Assembly: GCA_003254905.1 (NCBI GenBank)
Contig: QANU01055181.1
Location: 242,182 to 306,181, forward strand
Origin: Nissolia schottii
Lineage: Eukaryota > Streptophyta > Magnoliopsida > Fabales > Fabaceae
DNA length: 64,000 bases
Reading direction: 5' to 3'
The notes under the pieces were generated by a model. It was not told where the DNA came from and made no database searches. It worked only from the letters and a program-made list of their open reading frames with translations. The position numbers and the translations under genes were made by a program. Below are positions 1 to 10,780 of this stretch, piece after piece (the first letter of the stretch is position 1; each line of letters opens with the position of its first letter).

Positions 1-1051
1 ACTTTTAGTGTTCATGTGATGAATCACTGGTGGAGGTGGTATGTTTCTTGCTGGTGGATGTGCTGTTACTGTTTTGATATGAAATCTTTGCTTTTGCTTA
101 TGGATGATGTAATCCTGTTAATTGGTGGGTTTACTATATACAACGATTTTTGACTTTAACTATCTTTTTTAAATCACCTTTTCCAATCAATTCAATTAAT
201 ATGCCATGCCAGCTATTTACTCCAAGGGTTGACTTCCATTTTTATCTGCGCTAATTTGATTCACTCTTTTGTTAGATTCTTTTTCTTGAGTGATTGCTTG
301 TGTTTTCCCTTTTCATATGCTCTGCTATGACACAATTTCCTACTGGTGAGATGTTTGTGAATTATGTTGCCAGTGGAAACAGAATCCCACTGTTGATCTT
401 TTATTTTATTATTGGCCTCTTCTTTTTCTGTGTGATGAAATTAACATTTCAGAATCAACTGAATGGGAGCTTGGTAATATTCCTTATTTATGCCGAAATA
501 AAATCGAAGCTAAGACTCGGGGAATCGACTAACTTTTATTGCTCTACGAGGTGTCATTCTTAATTGTGATGCCTGGAAGGAGAATAGGCTTAGCTAAGTT
601 TGGTTGTATTCTTGTTAAGTGCATAGTCTTTGTCTGGAGCAAAGTTCATATGAATCTTGCGCTCTGAGTGCTACTATCACAGTATAATGCTTATGCGAGA
701 ATGACGGTTTCCTATTAATTCATAGGTTGGTTGATTGAAACTCAACTGAAATACAGGGCATATATAAAACATCTGTAGAATTTGAATTTCTTGTTAGTTA
801 CATACTCATAATAGGGCTGCCTTCAAATTCTTCTCTCATATGTTTAACCTTAAATTGAAACAAATATATAAATTGAAAGTGTTAGCAGTGTGAAATTTTT
901 TTATTACAGTACTTTTTGTAAACTTCAAAATTATGAATCTCGAAATCTCAACTCATAATAGTTGGAAAAATAGCCATTACGATGACATTCTTTTCGTAAA
1001 GAATTCTTCATTTGACCTGGCAATAATCGTCTGCATTCTGCTTGGTTGCAG
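1..1051 (+). other. Intron 1 (3' part) of the AFB auxin-receptor gene
   Basis: AT-rich DNA ending in a good acceptor (pyrimidine stretch then tgcag at 1047-1051) directly before the first recognisable receptor exon. TIR1/AFB genes usually have three exons, and the second begins at this point of the leucine-rich-repeat domain. The stretch is therefore read as the tail of intron 1, with the F-box exon lying left of the window. I see no coding exon in it; the short open frame at 294-563 has no recognisable content. Confidence 0.75.
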
Positions 1052-2459
1052 GAATTTAACTGAGCTTGACATACAGGAAAACGGTATTGATGATAGAAAT
1101 GGTAATTGGTTGAGTTGCTTCCCCGAAAGCTTCACATCACTGGAAGTACTGAACTTTGCCAACCTGCACAACGATGTAAACTTTGATGCGCTCGAGAAAC
1201 TAGTCAGTAGGTGCAAATCATTGAAGACTTTGAAGGTTAACAAGAGTGTAACACTGGAACAGTTACAAAGGCTGCTTGTTAGAGCTCCTCAGCTATGTGA
1301 GCTTGGTAGTGGCTCGTTTTCTCAAGAGCTGACAACACAGCAGTACTCAGAGCTCGAAAGTTCCTTCAGCAATTGTAAAAACCTTCACACCCTTTCTGGT
1401 TTATGGGTGGCTACAGCACATTATCTCCCAGTTCTGTACCCTGCTTGCACAAATCTGACCTTCTTGAATTTTAGTTATGCTCCCCTTGACAGTGATGACC
1501 TTGCTAAGCTTCTTGTTCACTGTCCAAATCTTCGGCGCCTCTGGGTACAAGCTTTTTTCTTTTTTCTTTTTCCGTTGTGATCTTTGTTACATGGTTTAAT
1601 TGATATTGAAGTTTCAGCAAATTACAAACCCACATTGCATGCTTTTTTCTTTTGAACTAATTCATGTATTAGCTAAATTGAAACTTTTCTCTATCTGATA
1701 CAGGTTGTGGACACAGTCGAAGACAAGGGGCTAGAAGCTGTAGGAGTACACTGTCCATTTCTCGAGGAATTGCGTGTTTTCCCCGCAGATCCCTTCGATG
1801 AGGACATCACCCATGGTGTTACTGAGTCAGGCTTTGTTGCCGTCTCTCAAGGCTGCCGCAGACTTCACTATGTCCTCTACTTCTGCCGCCAAATGACTAA
1901 CGCTGCGGTTGCCACTGTTGTGCAAAACTGCCCTGACTTCACTCATTTCCGGCTCTGCATCATGAACCCCGGCCAGCCGGATTACCTCACACAGGAACCG
2001 ATGGATGAGGCTTTTGGCGCAGTTGTTAGGACTTGCACCAAGCTCCAGAGGCTCGCAGTATCTGGCTTACTCACCGACCTCACATTCGAGTACATAGGGA
2101 GGCATGCTAAAAACTTGGAAACTCTTTCAGTTGCTTTTGCCGGAAGCAGTGATTGGGGGATGCAGTGTGTGCTGGAAGGATGTCCTAAGCTGAGGAAGCT
2201 TGAGATAAGGGACTGTCCATTTGGCAATGCGGCGCTTCTTTCAGGTCTAGAGAGGTACGAATCGATGAGGTCGCTGTGGATGTCTGACTGCAAGGTCACA
2301 ATGAATGGCTGCAGATTGTTGGCTAAAGAGATGCCAAGGTTGAATGTTGAGGTGATAAAGGAAGAAGGAAGCGATGATGGTCAAGCTGAAAGAGTTTATG
2401 TTTATCGTTCTGTTGCTGGTCCTAGAAGGGATGCCCCTCCATTTGTTCTCACACTCTGA
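1052..2459 (+). CDS. TIR1/AFB-family auxin receptor F-box protein, C-terminal two exons (AFB6-like or AFB2/3-like)
   Basis: Substrate-receptor subunit of a nuclear SCF ubiquitin ligase that binds auxin together with Aux/IAA repressors and targets them for degradation. Exon 1052-1544 starts within a codon (reads ..NLTELDIQEN) and ends after RRLW; exon 1704-2459 starts VVDTVEDKGL and ends RRDAPPFVLTL with TGA. Together they give about 415 residues of leucine-rich repeats. The F-box and first repeats (about 160 residues) lie upstream of the window. Family signatures are visible: ELRVFP, YFCRQMTNAA, FRLCI, SGLLTD, LSVAFAG and LEIRDCPFG. Judged against TIR1 from memory, pocket residues R403, S440, A464, F465, E487 and R489 are kept, but the R401 position is His and the S438 position is Ala. 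The end VLTL and the wording resemble the AFB6 or AFB2/3 branches; clade choice is uncertain. A GTAAGT at 2506 and an acceptor near 3189 could mark a 3'UTR intron (weak). Confidence 0.93.
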
Positions 2460-4504
2460 AAATGATGCTATCTCCACTCCTACTTTGATGCTCAACAAGT
2501 CCTTGGTAAGTACTCTTGTCAAGAACCATCACTCCGTAATGTTCGTAGTTTAGACTAATTGGTCATAAAACTCTTATATCATGTCGGGAACCATCTCTCC
2601 CAAAAAACTCGACAACTCATTGAAATATGCATGGCATTTGACAAGAGAAATCCTTGTGCATTTATGGAGCGTCTTGTTGGACTTGCTCCAAGCGACAAGA
2701 TGAATGACGTTTCAACCTTAAGCGGTGGGTACTCCAAAAGTGAAGGCTAAAATGTCATTCACTATACGATCTGGAGCATATTTGGCATGACACTCCATGG
2801 CCACATGATCAAATACTGCATGTGTTATTGTTTCTCATGAACATGATTCAGCTTCTTGAAAGCTAAATGAGTGGTCAAAACTAATGGCCTTGATTTCTAC
2901 AAGTAGCACCAACCATCCCTTATTTTTTTGGTCAGTATGTAGTGTATTGATGTATGCCTACTGAGTTGATTATATTGTCTATGTCATGCATTATCTGCTT
3001 TACCAACTGCATGGCTTGGTAGCCATGTACGATCACATCAAATCTAATCTAGCTAAAAGTAGTAGCATCATTCCAAAAAAAAATTGGAACCCTCGTCAGA
3101 TTTCTCCTTCATGACTCTCAAGTCCTACTCGAAGTTTTTTGTATTTATTTAACTAACCCCATGTGTAATAACTTTGGTTGTTTTGGTAGATGGCAAAATG
3201 CACACATAATTGATGATGATCAAGAAGAGCCTCAATGATATGGAAAGGTGAACAGAAGAGAAGGGTGATTCTGCAAATATTTCAAACTTCAATCATACAT
3301 GTTCAGCCATTGGTTGAAAGCTTATCCGTTGATTGCTCCTCTCTTTGGTACATCAATTTTCCATTTTGGAATAAGAAAGGTCAGAGAGACGGCACAAATA
3401 TAAAGTCACCATCCTATAATTGCAAGTGGAGCTTCAACCAGGTGGGGCCCACCACAGGGGAGGGAGAGGAGATAATGCAAAAAAAAGAAGATAGATGGGC
3501 CTCATGAGCAATCATTGTCAACAATATCCACATGACGTGAAACAAAGAAAGAAAAATCTGGTATTGATTGCAGGGCTGGATAATGTTTTTTTTGATTCCT
3601 GAGGATCATTCATGCCAGAAGTTGCTTGCTGATTTTCCCTTCTGATTAATGGCATAAATCAATATAAATAAACGAGATTTTTATTTTTATTTTTCTATAT
3701 GAAAGAGGAGAAAGTGATTTATGCCATGATTGGATAAATTGTACCACTAGCTATTATTATATTCTTCGTGTTGTGATGATTAGAGGACACCATGTAGTAA
3801 TAAAAGATAATTCACTGGGAAACTGTAGGGCTGATTGATTTGTATCCTATTAGGACTTTGTTGTTGTAAGTTAATTTAGTTGAGCGTTACGATTAGAAAA
3901 CAAATGTATCCCACTGGCTAGTAGTGAAGGAAGTTTTGCATTTTCAATGTCAAATTTGTTATTATTGTTTCTGCCTCTTTTTTTTTTATTTTTTATCTTT
4001 TGTTATCAATTGATCCTGGTCTTGTTATATTGAAAACAAAGAATGGGTGGGAAATCCATATGAACCATGTTTTTTCAGGCTTGTCATGCGAAGCTCTAGT
4101 TACTCATCATCTTTCATTTTTGTTTTGGTCAATAGTTTACTCATCATCCTAGCACTTTTCATCAATGAGTAGGAGCCCTCAGAATCCAGAAGAGCCTTTC
4201 TTTTTTAATTTTTTATGATTTTGGGGGGTCTAATTGTCACAGTAAAAAAATGATCTGAAAGGCATAATAAGGCCAAGGCCCATTAGTAAAAGCACGCACA
4301 CTTGAAAGGTCATACTGGGCCCCCAGCTCATANAAAAGAAAAAAAAATAATACCAGGCTAGAACAAGCAGCGTTATCAGTTATTTCATGACCCTAGAGCA
4401 GATAGTACCAAAATGCAAGTTACCTTAGAGGCTATTTCCCCTAGTCCACTAATTTATTTCGTGCTATAGGGAACAGAAGAAGTGAAATTCATATGATCCT
4501 CACA
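2460..4504. other. 3' flank of the AFB gene, no gene seen
   Basis: AT-rich sequence following the receptor stop codon. It should hold the 3'UTR and polyadenylation region and then ordinary intergenic DNA. Small frames at 2559-2750 and 3235-3507 have no recognisable content. One unresolved base occurs near 4333. Confidence 0.5.
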
Positions 4505-4516
4505 TACACCTACAAA

Positions 4517-5475
4517 AGGTAAATTCCGTCATTTTAATTTTTAAAATTTAAAATTTTTTTTTTAAATTCTTAAATTGTAAGTCATAGATCAAATTAATCC
4601 TTTTATTCATTATCATTCATGCATCATCATATTTTTATTTATTTGTCATGTTAAATGAGATTGTGACAACAACTGAGATTGTAAACGAATTAGGGTAATG
4701 AAGTTGTGAAATTATTTACGGTTACAAATGAAGCTATGATATCAATTGAGATTTACAATACTAAGTGCTTCCACAACCACATTCATTTCAACTAGGACTA
4801 TCAAACGGGTCAGGCTTTAACAGACTTTTATTATTCGCAGGCCAATTTTTATATGTTTAGTCCATCCATTTATGTGGATAAACGGGTTAGTCTGCGGGTT
4901 TTGCTTATGTTAATACTAAACAGGCCAATTTGGCCCGTGGGTTAAACGGGTCGGGCCTAAATGGGCTTTTGCTATTCGCGGGCCGAACTTTATATGTTTG
5001 GTCCGTCCATTTAATTGGGTAAACAGACTAGGCTCACGGGCCGAGCTCATTTTGATAGCCCTAATTTCAACCCTAGCTTCTACAACCACATTCATTTCAA
5101 CCCTCACTCCAAAAGGGAGATGGTTCAAATCCTGCTGATCGAGGTGAGAGTCTTTTTGGTAGGTGATTGGTAGATGATCGGTAAGTATTTCTATAAGTGT
5201 TCAAAGAGCTTAGCGCCACGTCTTAACCTTGGTGGGATGCCATTGTGTCTACCCCTACCTAAACTTTTATTCATACAAAAAAATTCAACCCTAAATAGTA
5301 TCACAATTTCATTTACAGCTCTAGTTTTAGTCACAACTCCACTTAATATGAGAAATCAATGAAAACATAAATAATAATGAATCTGAGAATTAATTTAACT
5401 TATGACTTATAATTTCAAGAATAAAAAATTTTAAATTTTAAATTTCAAATATCAAAATGACTTACACTTATACCA
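4517..5475. mobile_element. Degenerate terminal-inverted-repeat element hosting a nested MITE
   Basis: The left segment 4517-4600 and the right segment about 5396-5475 are imperfect inverted copies of each other (shared core around gtcatttt, then A/T runs built on aaatttaaaat, then gtcata). This brackets about 950 bp with no gene. Part of the interior and the right end recur near 19375-19790, so this is a dispersed family. No target duplication could be fixed, so the superfamily is unknown. A hAT-type MITE is inserted inside it. Confidence 0.45.
4793..5063. mobile_element. hAT-type MITE, 271 bp, with 8-bp target duplication
   Basis: Ends are taggactatcaaa (4793-4805) and tttgatagcccta (5051-5063), inverted with one mismatch. 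Both flanks read atttcaac (4785-4792 and 5064-5071), a perfect 8-bp duplication typical of hAT transposons. Internally it carries two diverged copies of a roughly 95-bp unit rich in cgggtc/cgggcc (about 4806-4900 and 4946-5042). It is non-coding and so non-autonomous. Confidence 0.85.
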
Positions 5476-5489
5476 TAAACGAACATTTA

Positions 5490-8400
5490 TCTACACAAAA
5501 CTAGCTACCAAAGGGAGGTAGGGTAGCCGTGAACCCAAGGCACATTATCCTCCTCCTGCAGATTCCTTATTCATAGTATGGACCTGTCCCAGTTTTTATC
5601 CATGTGTATTTGCTCATTTGTTACCGTCCCTGAAAAGAAAAATAAAAAACAAACAAAGGATAAAACTGATCCCATCAACTTTGTTTTGAATCTACTCACT
5701 CATTCATATGCTCTTCCAATTTTTATTTGAGTATATGTAAATATGACATGGTAACTTGAACTTATACAAGAAATTTCCCCCAAATACATACCATCACCGA
5801 TTTAATAAAACACTTTCATATAATGGTGCAGCTGGTTCTAATATTATGAACCGGCCCCATTATCATTTCACTTCACTTGTCGCATTCTCTATCTCCAGTT
5901 TAAAGCTATAATAACACGAAAGTGATGTTTGTCCAGACGCATCTATTTTCTGATACATGTTTAGTAGTTGATCATGCAGCAATTATTATAAACTCATTAA
6001 TTAGTTATCTTATTTTTTTGGGTGCACAATTAATTAGTTATCTTATACTAGTAGACAGGGCTGTGCTTCTATCTGTATAGAAATAGCGTTACTCACTGAA
6101 AATTTTCCTCACACGTCTCACAAACTTTGTGAAATATTTGTATAGCTGGCATTATTGCTTTTATCTTAGATGCTTTACACACATACCAAAACTTTCTCAT
6201 CCACCAATTCCATATCCTGCGCAAATAACGTTACCGCTGTTTATAAGTGAATTATGAAAGGAGCATGCAAAGTTTCTGGTACAACATCCTATTCAAAAAT
6301 TTGTAGCTAATAATAAGCATATCAGCCTTTTTGGGTTTATGGAGGACCCATGCATGATCTCCAAGAGACACATATCATTTTCTTGAAGTATAAGTCGTAA
6401 AAATCAGGCACTCAAAGGCTAGTCCATATATAGCCATTATCATATTAATTGGTCAAGATATAGATAGTGAAAAATGGATTGGTGTTATGATCGATGCGCA
6501 TTACCCAACTTGGTATTATACTCCATCAACACAATATTTCTCACCTTGTAGTGCTAGACATCATGCTTGCTTCACGCATATGCCAAAATAGACCAAGTAA
6601 ATTATCAACAGGGAAGAAAGAAAAGACAAGAAAAAGAAATTAAAACTTTAGATCTTCCGCTCTCTCTCTCTCTCTGTTTTTTTCTTTGCAGTTTAAGGTA
6701 ATTTACAAAAACTAAAAAGTTAATAACCTCGATTAAAGATAGAATAACATTGTTCATGTACAAGTGATACAAATTGTAACCTCAAAAAAACAGGAATAGG
6801 GTCCACCTGATTGAAATCTCATCTGTTCATGTACTAGATGTGCTTACTACAAATTCTTTCCTCCTCCTTCTTCCTCCATATAACATCATATCATCATTCA
6901 CTTTTAAGGGTCTCGCCACTTTTTACAACTCACCATCTTTTTAATGGTGTGAGATCTATCTACAGGACCTATGGCTCCAGAGGGAACAAGAATTTTTCAT
7001 GTTTATGACAACTTGTAGTTAGAGCTATAGTATAAAAAGATTATATATGAGAATATTTATTAATATGTAAACCAATTGCTCCCCCAAGGAAATCTTGTTG
7101 AATATTCATTCTTACCCAAAACTATTTAGATGTTTTGCATAATGTAACTTGGGAGATGACAAACTGTGAGCAACTGAAATATGAAATTAATTAAACTTTG
7201 ATTAATTTGGGGTCAAAATGAACCGTTGACATTTTATTTTTCTAACTGAAACGTTAAAGTATGTCAATTATAATACCGTGTGTGAAAGTGAAAGTATACA
7301 AAAATTGTAATATATACCGACACACATAAAAGACTGAGACCGGGCATTTTCACCATTTTCCCTTTAAAGGTCAGTCAATTAATTGTATCGGTCTAAAAGA
7401 AATATAATATTCTCCAATTATTATTATTAATATTTGAGCAATATGCTTAAGAAAAGGCCTTACAATTTGATATAAAATTTATACCACAGTTCTTGGCGTT
7501 TTCTTCAAACCAAATTTGATTGCTTAAACCACAAAAACAAATTCATAATGACAATAATTGATGTATTTTCATGTAGCACATCTTCCATGATAGGTGGAAT
7601 GATTATGTGACATATTGTTAGTATCATACACAGTTAATAATACTAAATCCTCGTAGCATAGTTGTAAAAAGTGAATGATCAACTACTAAACATGTAGACA
7701 TAGTTGTTTCCCTATTTGTTATGTAGGTCTTGCCCCTCTGATGAGTTGATGAACGTTATTTAGATATTATTTTTATATGCATCTACTTTTCTCTTGAAAG
7801 CTAAGGCATTTTCAGACTTTTTTCTACTGTCTTGAATTTCGCTTCTTCCCTACTCAAAGTTAGCACTGTATGGCTTTAGCATATGAATGGCATTCTGCAC
7901 CTAACATAACCAAAAAAAAACAAAAAATAACAAACAAGTGCTTTTTTGACTCGAAGGGGTGGAAGGGTTAGGCAGTAAGTAATCCTTTTTGTTCAATAGT
8001 AAATCTGAGAACCAAACCAATGAAAGCGATCATGATTACTACTTACAAAACACAATCCAGTAAGTAGTGGTACAAGACTTAATTAGCAGCTAAAATTGAA
8101 TCATAAGCTAGATTCAGTTATTAGCTTTATTATATGATTAAGTGACTTAGGAGTGCATAGATCAATTGGCATAACGAAGTTAATTAGAGTAGAAGACCCC
8201 ACATTAATTGCTTCCATGATATAGATTGACACACATGCAAGATAGAGATAGGGGACTCTGACCCCTGAATTGAGGCATGTGCTGATCTGCAAAATTGCAA
8301 TTATGGCCTATGGGGAACAATTATATGACTCATTTTTTGCAATGGGCTCAACCAGCAGGTTGGACCTATGATCACAAGTTAAATTACCGAGCTGAATTAT

Positions 8401-10616
8401 GCTTTTGGACTAATTTAGAGGTGCTAAGCCTAAAGGTGTATGGTCACATTTCATGAGATTATAAGAATCCATGACCATCAGAATAATGGTATTTTGACCT
8501 TTAATCTAACAGTATTTTTGAAGAATTAGACACCAAATGACATGATGGGGTCATTCAATTTTGTTTTACCTAGTACTAGTAGTATCTCATCTGTCTCGTC
8601 CCATTTTTTTTTAAATAAAAAATGTAGCTCAATCCTCTTTACCACTCTAATTATTCCCTAACCAACCCCCATAAATTCTGCAAAAGCTCATCTATTTCTT
8701 GGTGGGGGGATATGGTCAATAACTTGATGCTTTTATTCGGGATTGTCATGACATATGGCAGCTTTACTCTTTCGCTTTGAAGCCTGTGTTGTGTTCTGGC
8801 CATTACCGTTTGGACCCTTTTTGTACATGATTTCTCGTGAACCCTCCTTGTCTCTTGAAACACCAATGCACCACTTGATCATCTTGATTTCAAAGGTGAT
8901 CGTGCGGCTGAGATTTCATTTCAAAATATTCTTTAGTGGAAATGTATGTATGGTATGGTCCCCTGTCCCCTTCCTTCAATACGGATCATTCTGTTAGGAT
9001 AAATATGTTTATGACACTGGCATAGGTACTTACCCAGGACCTGTTAAAGTGGGCATCACATTGACAACAAAAAATTAAACTTGTGTCCTTATAAAATATA
9101 AAGTAATATTTTACCAATTATGTCAATTATAAACTATATTTAATACATGCTTAATATTTCTCACTTCTAAAATTTTAAATCAATTCGAGTGTTGCTACCT
9201 TAAAAACTAAACTTTGTATTAGTGTTGGACTCTTTTTTACTATATACGTTTTACAACCCAGAAAAAAGTGTTTGGAAAAGAACGCAACTTTTCTCTCAAT
9301 TAGTTATGTGATTCACTCCCCACTTTCCTATTCAAAAGGAGGTCACTGCTTGCTCAAGGCATCCAACAAAGAGGGGGGGGTGTCACATGGTGGGGTGTGT
9401 GTGCTGGGCTATGTGGCCGTGTCATTTCCATTCCAATGCTATTGAAAGCAACCACCATTTTTTTTTTCTCTTTCTTTTGTTAACGTAATCAAAGCTATGT
9501 CCTTATTAAGAGGTGTGGTCCATCTTCACTTTCCTCTCTACTCTCTCTCTCTGGCTACTACTAATTCACACTGTTTTACTCTTATTTCTCTCTCAACTAA
9601 AAGCTTAAACACAGTGGCCTAATGGCAGTGTATCATTGTTTATGTGCTAGGGTCCTCGAATTGATTCGCAGCTGGCCAGTTGGTAGCATTAAACCGACAG
9701 GAAATATAAATATTATTCTTGATATCAGTGACCAGTTTTATGGAAAATTAAAAATTCTGTCGAAGCAATTTTAGGAGTTACATGAATCATGATTTGAGGT
9801 AGGAATGTAGTAAACCCTTTCCTTATTCATAATCTCTCCATCCCTAAATAAAGTTATTAGATGAAATGTATCTTAGAAAAACAAAAGTTTACTAGAAGAA
9901 TAGATTTATTATTACTGTTTCCTGATCAAGATTCAAGAGCTTTCAGTTTCCATGCCATGAATTAGCATCCCTTAAACTATGTCAAACTTTGAAATGGAGC
10001 AAGTAAAAGATGGGTATTAAGCTTGCTTCAGCTACGTTTTATTTATTACTATGAAAGTAACAGTTAACTAATTAATCCTGCCACTAAGTAACTGTTAACT
10101 GTTAACTGCCAACTTCCAAATTCCAAAAGGCAAAAAGCATCACAAAACATAAATATAATAATAAAATAAAAAGAGGTCCCAATATTTGTAAATGCATGCC
10201 TTGCTTGTACATTACCTTTACTTTGGTTGTTTTCATAATTCACTTCCTCTCATGTCCTATGTTGAAGTATTTTATTTCTCCAATGTTGTGTGTAAATGCC
10301 TATATGGACAACAAAAACCATATTTAGAAGCACCACCCTATATATTTCCATCCGAATAAGCCACTCATAGAGCTCTGAGACACCCGCACCTTTTCTGGGC
10401 CTCTCTTGTCTCTACCTTCCATTTCTTTAATTTGCCTCCAACTTCCAACAGAACGAGTTGCCCTATTCACCATTTCAATGACACGTTTGCCCCCGGATCT
10501 CAGTAGAGCATTGCCCTTATTGAGGGGACACCAAAAGGGTGGTTCAGTAAATTGACACACTAGAATCCAATACTGTATCAGCTGCAATCTAAGGATAAGC
10601 CCAGATCTGCAGCAAC

Positions 10617-10620
<4 letters not shown>
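5490..10620. other. Long AT-rich intergenic region, no gene seen
   Basis: About 5.1 kb without a convincing coding frame on either strand. It contains short CT runs (6660-6675, 9538-9552), a G run near 9374 and many A/T homopolymers. Frames at 8101-8292, 8651-8997 and 10324-10587 have no recognisable domains. The last few hundred bases, including a tatata stretch near 10341, are probably the promoter of the armadillo gene. Confidence 0.5.

Positions 10621-10657
<37 letters not shown>
10621..10657 (+). repeat. (CT)n microsatellite in the 5' leader
   Basis: Uninterrupted TC dinucleotides about 125-160 bases before the start codon of the armadillo-repeat gene. Pyrimidine runs of this kind are common in plant 5' leaders and core promoters, and length variation here would be expected between individuals. 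Confidence 0.9.
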
Positions 10658-10665
<8 letters not shown>

Positions 10666-10727
10666 TACTCAGATTCTTCTAACTTCTCTCTAACCACCGT
10701 TACCTCGCCGGAATATTCTCATCGGAA

Positions 10728-10751
10728 ATGGGTTTCCTCCGCAGCCACTGA
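10728..10751 (+). promoter_or_regulatory. Upstream ORF of 7 codons plus stop
   Basis: ATG at 10728 opens the peptide MGFLRSH and stops at TGA 10749-10751, 29 bases before the main ATG at 10781 and in a different frame. If transcription starts upstream of it, ribosomes would meet this ATG first, which commonly lowers translation of the main frame. Whether it lies in the mRNA depends on the real transcription start. Confidence 0.45.
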
Positions 10752-10780
10752 GAACCCAAAAAAAGAAAGAAGAAAAAAGA

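Noticed and set aside
294..563. Open frame of 89 codons in the left margin
   Set aside because: It lies in the presumed first intron of the receptor gene, is hydrophobic because of T-rich DNA, and has no family resemblance.
5100..5160. ggttcaaatcc followed by tcgaggtgaga as a tRNA T-arm
   Set aside because: No acceptor or D arm could be arranged around it; similarity is limited to a few bases.
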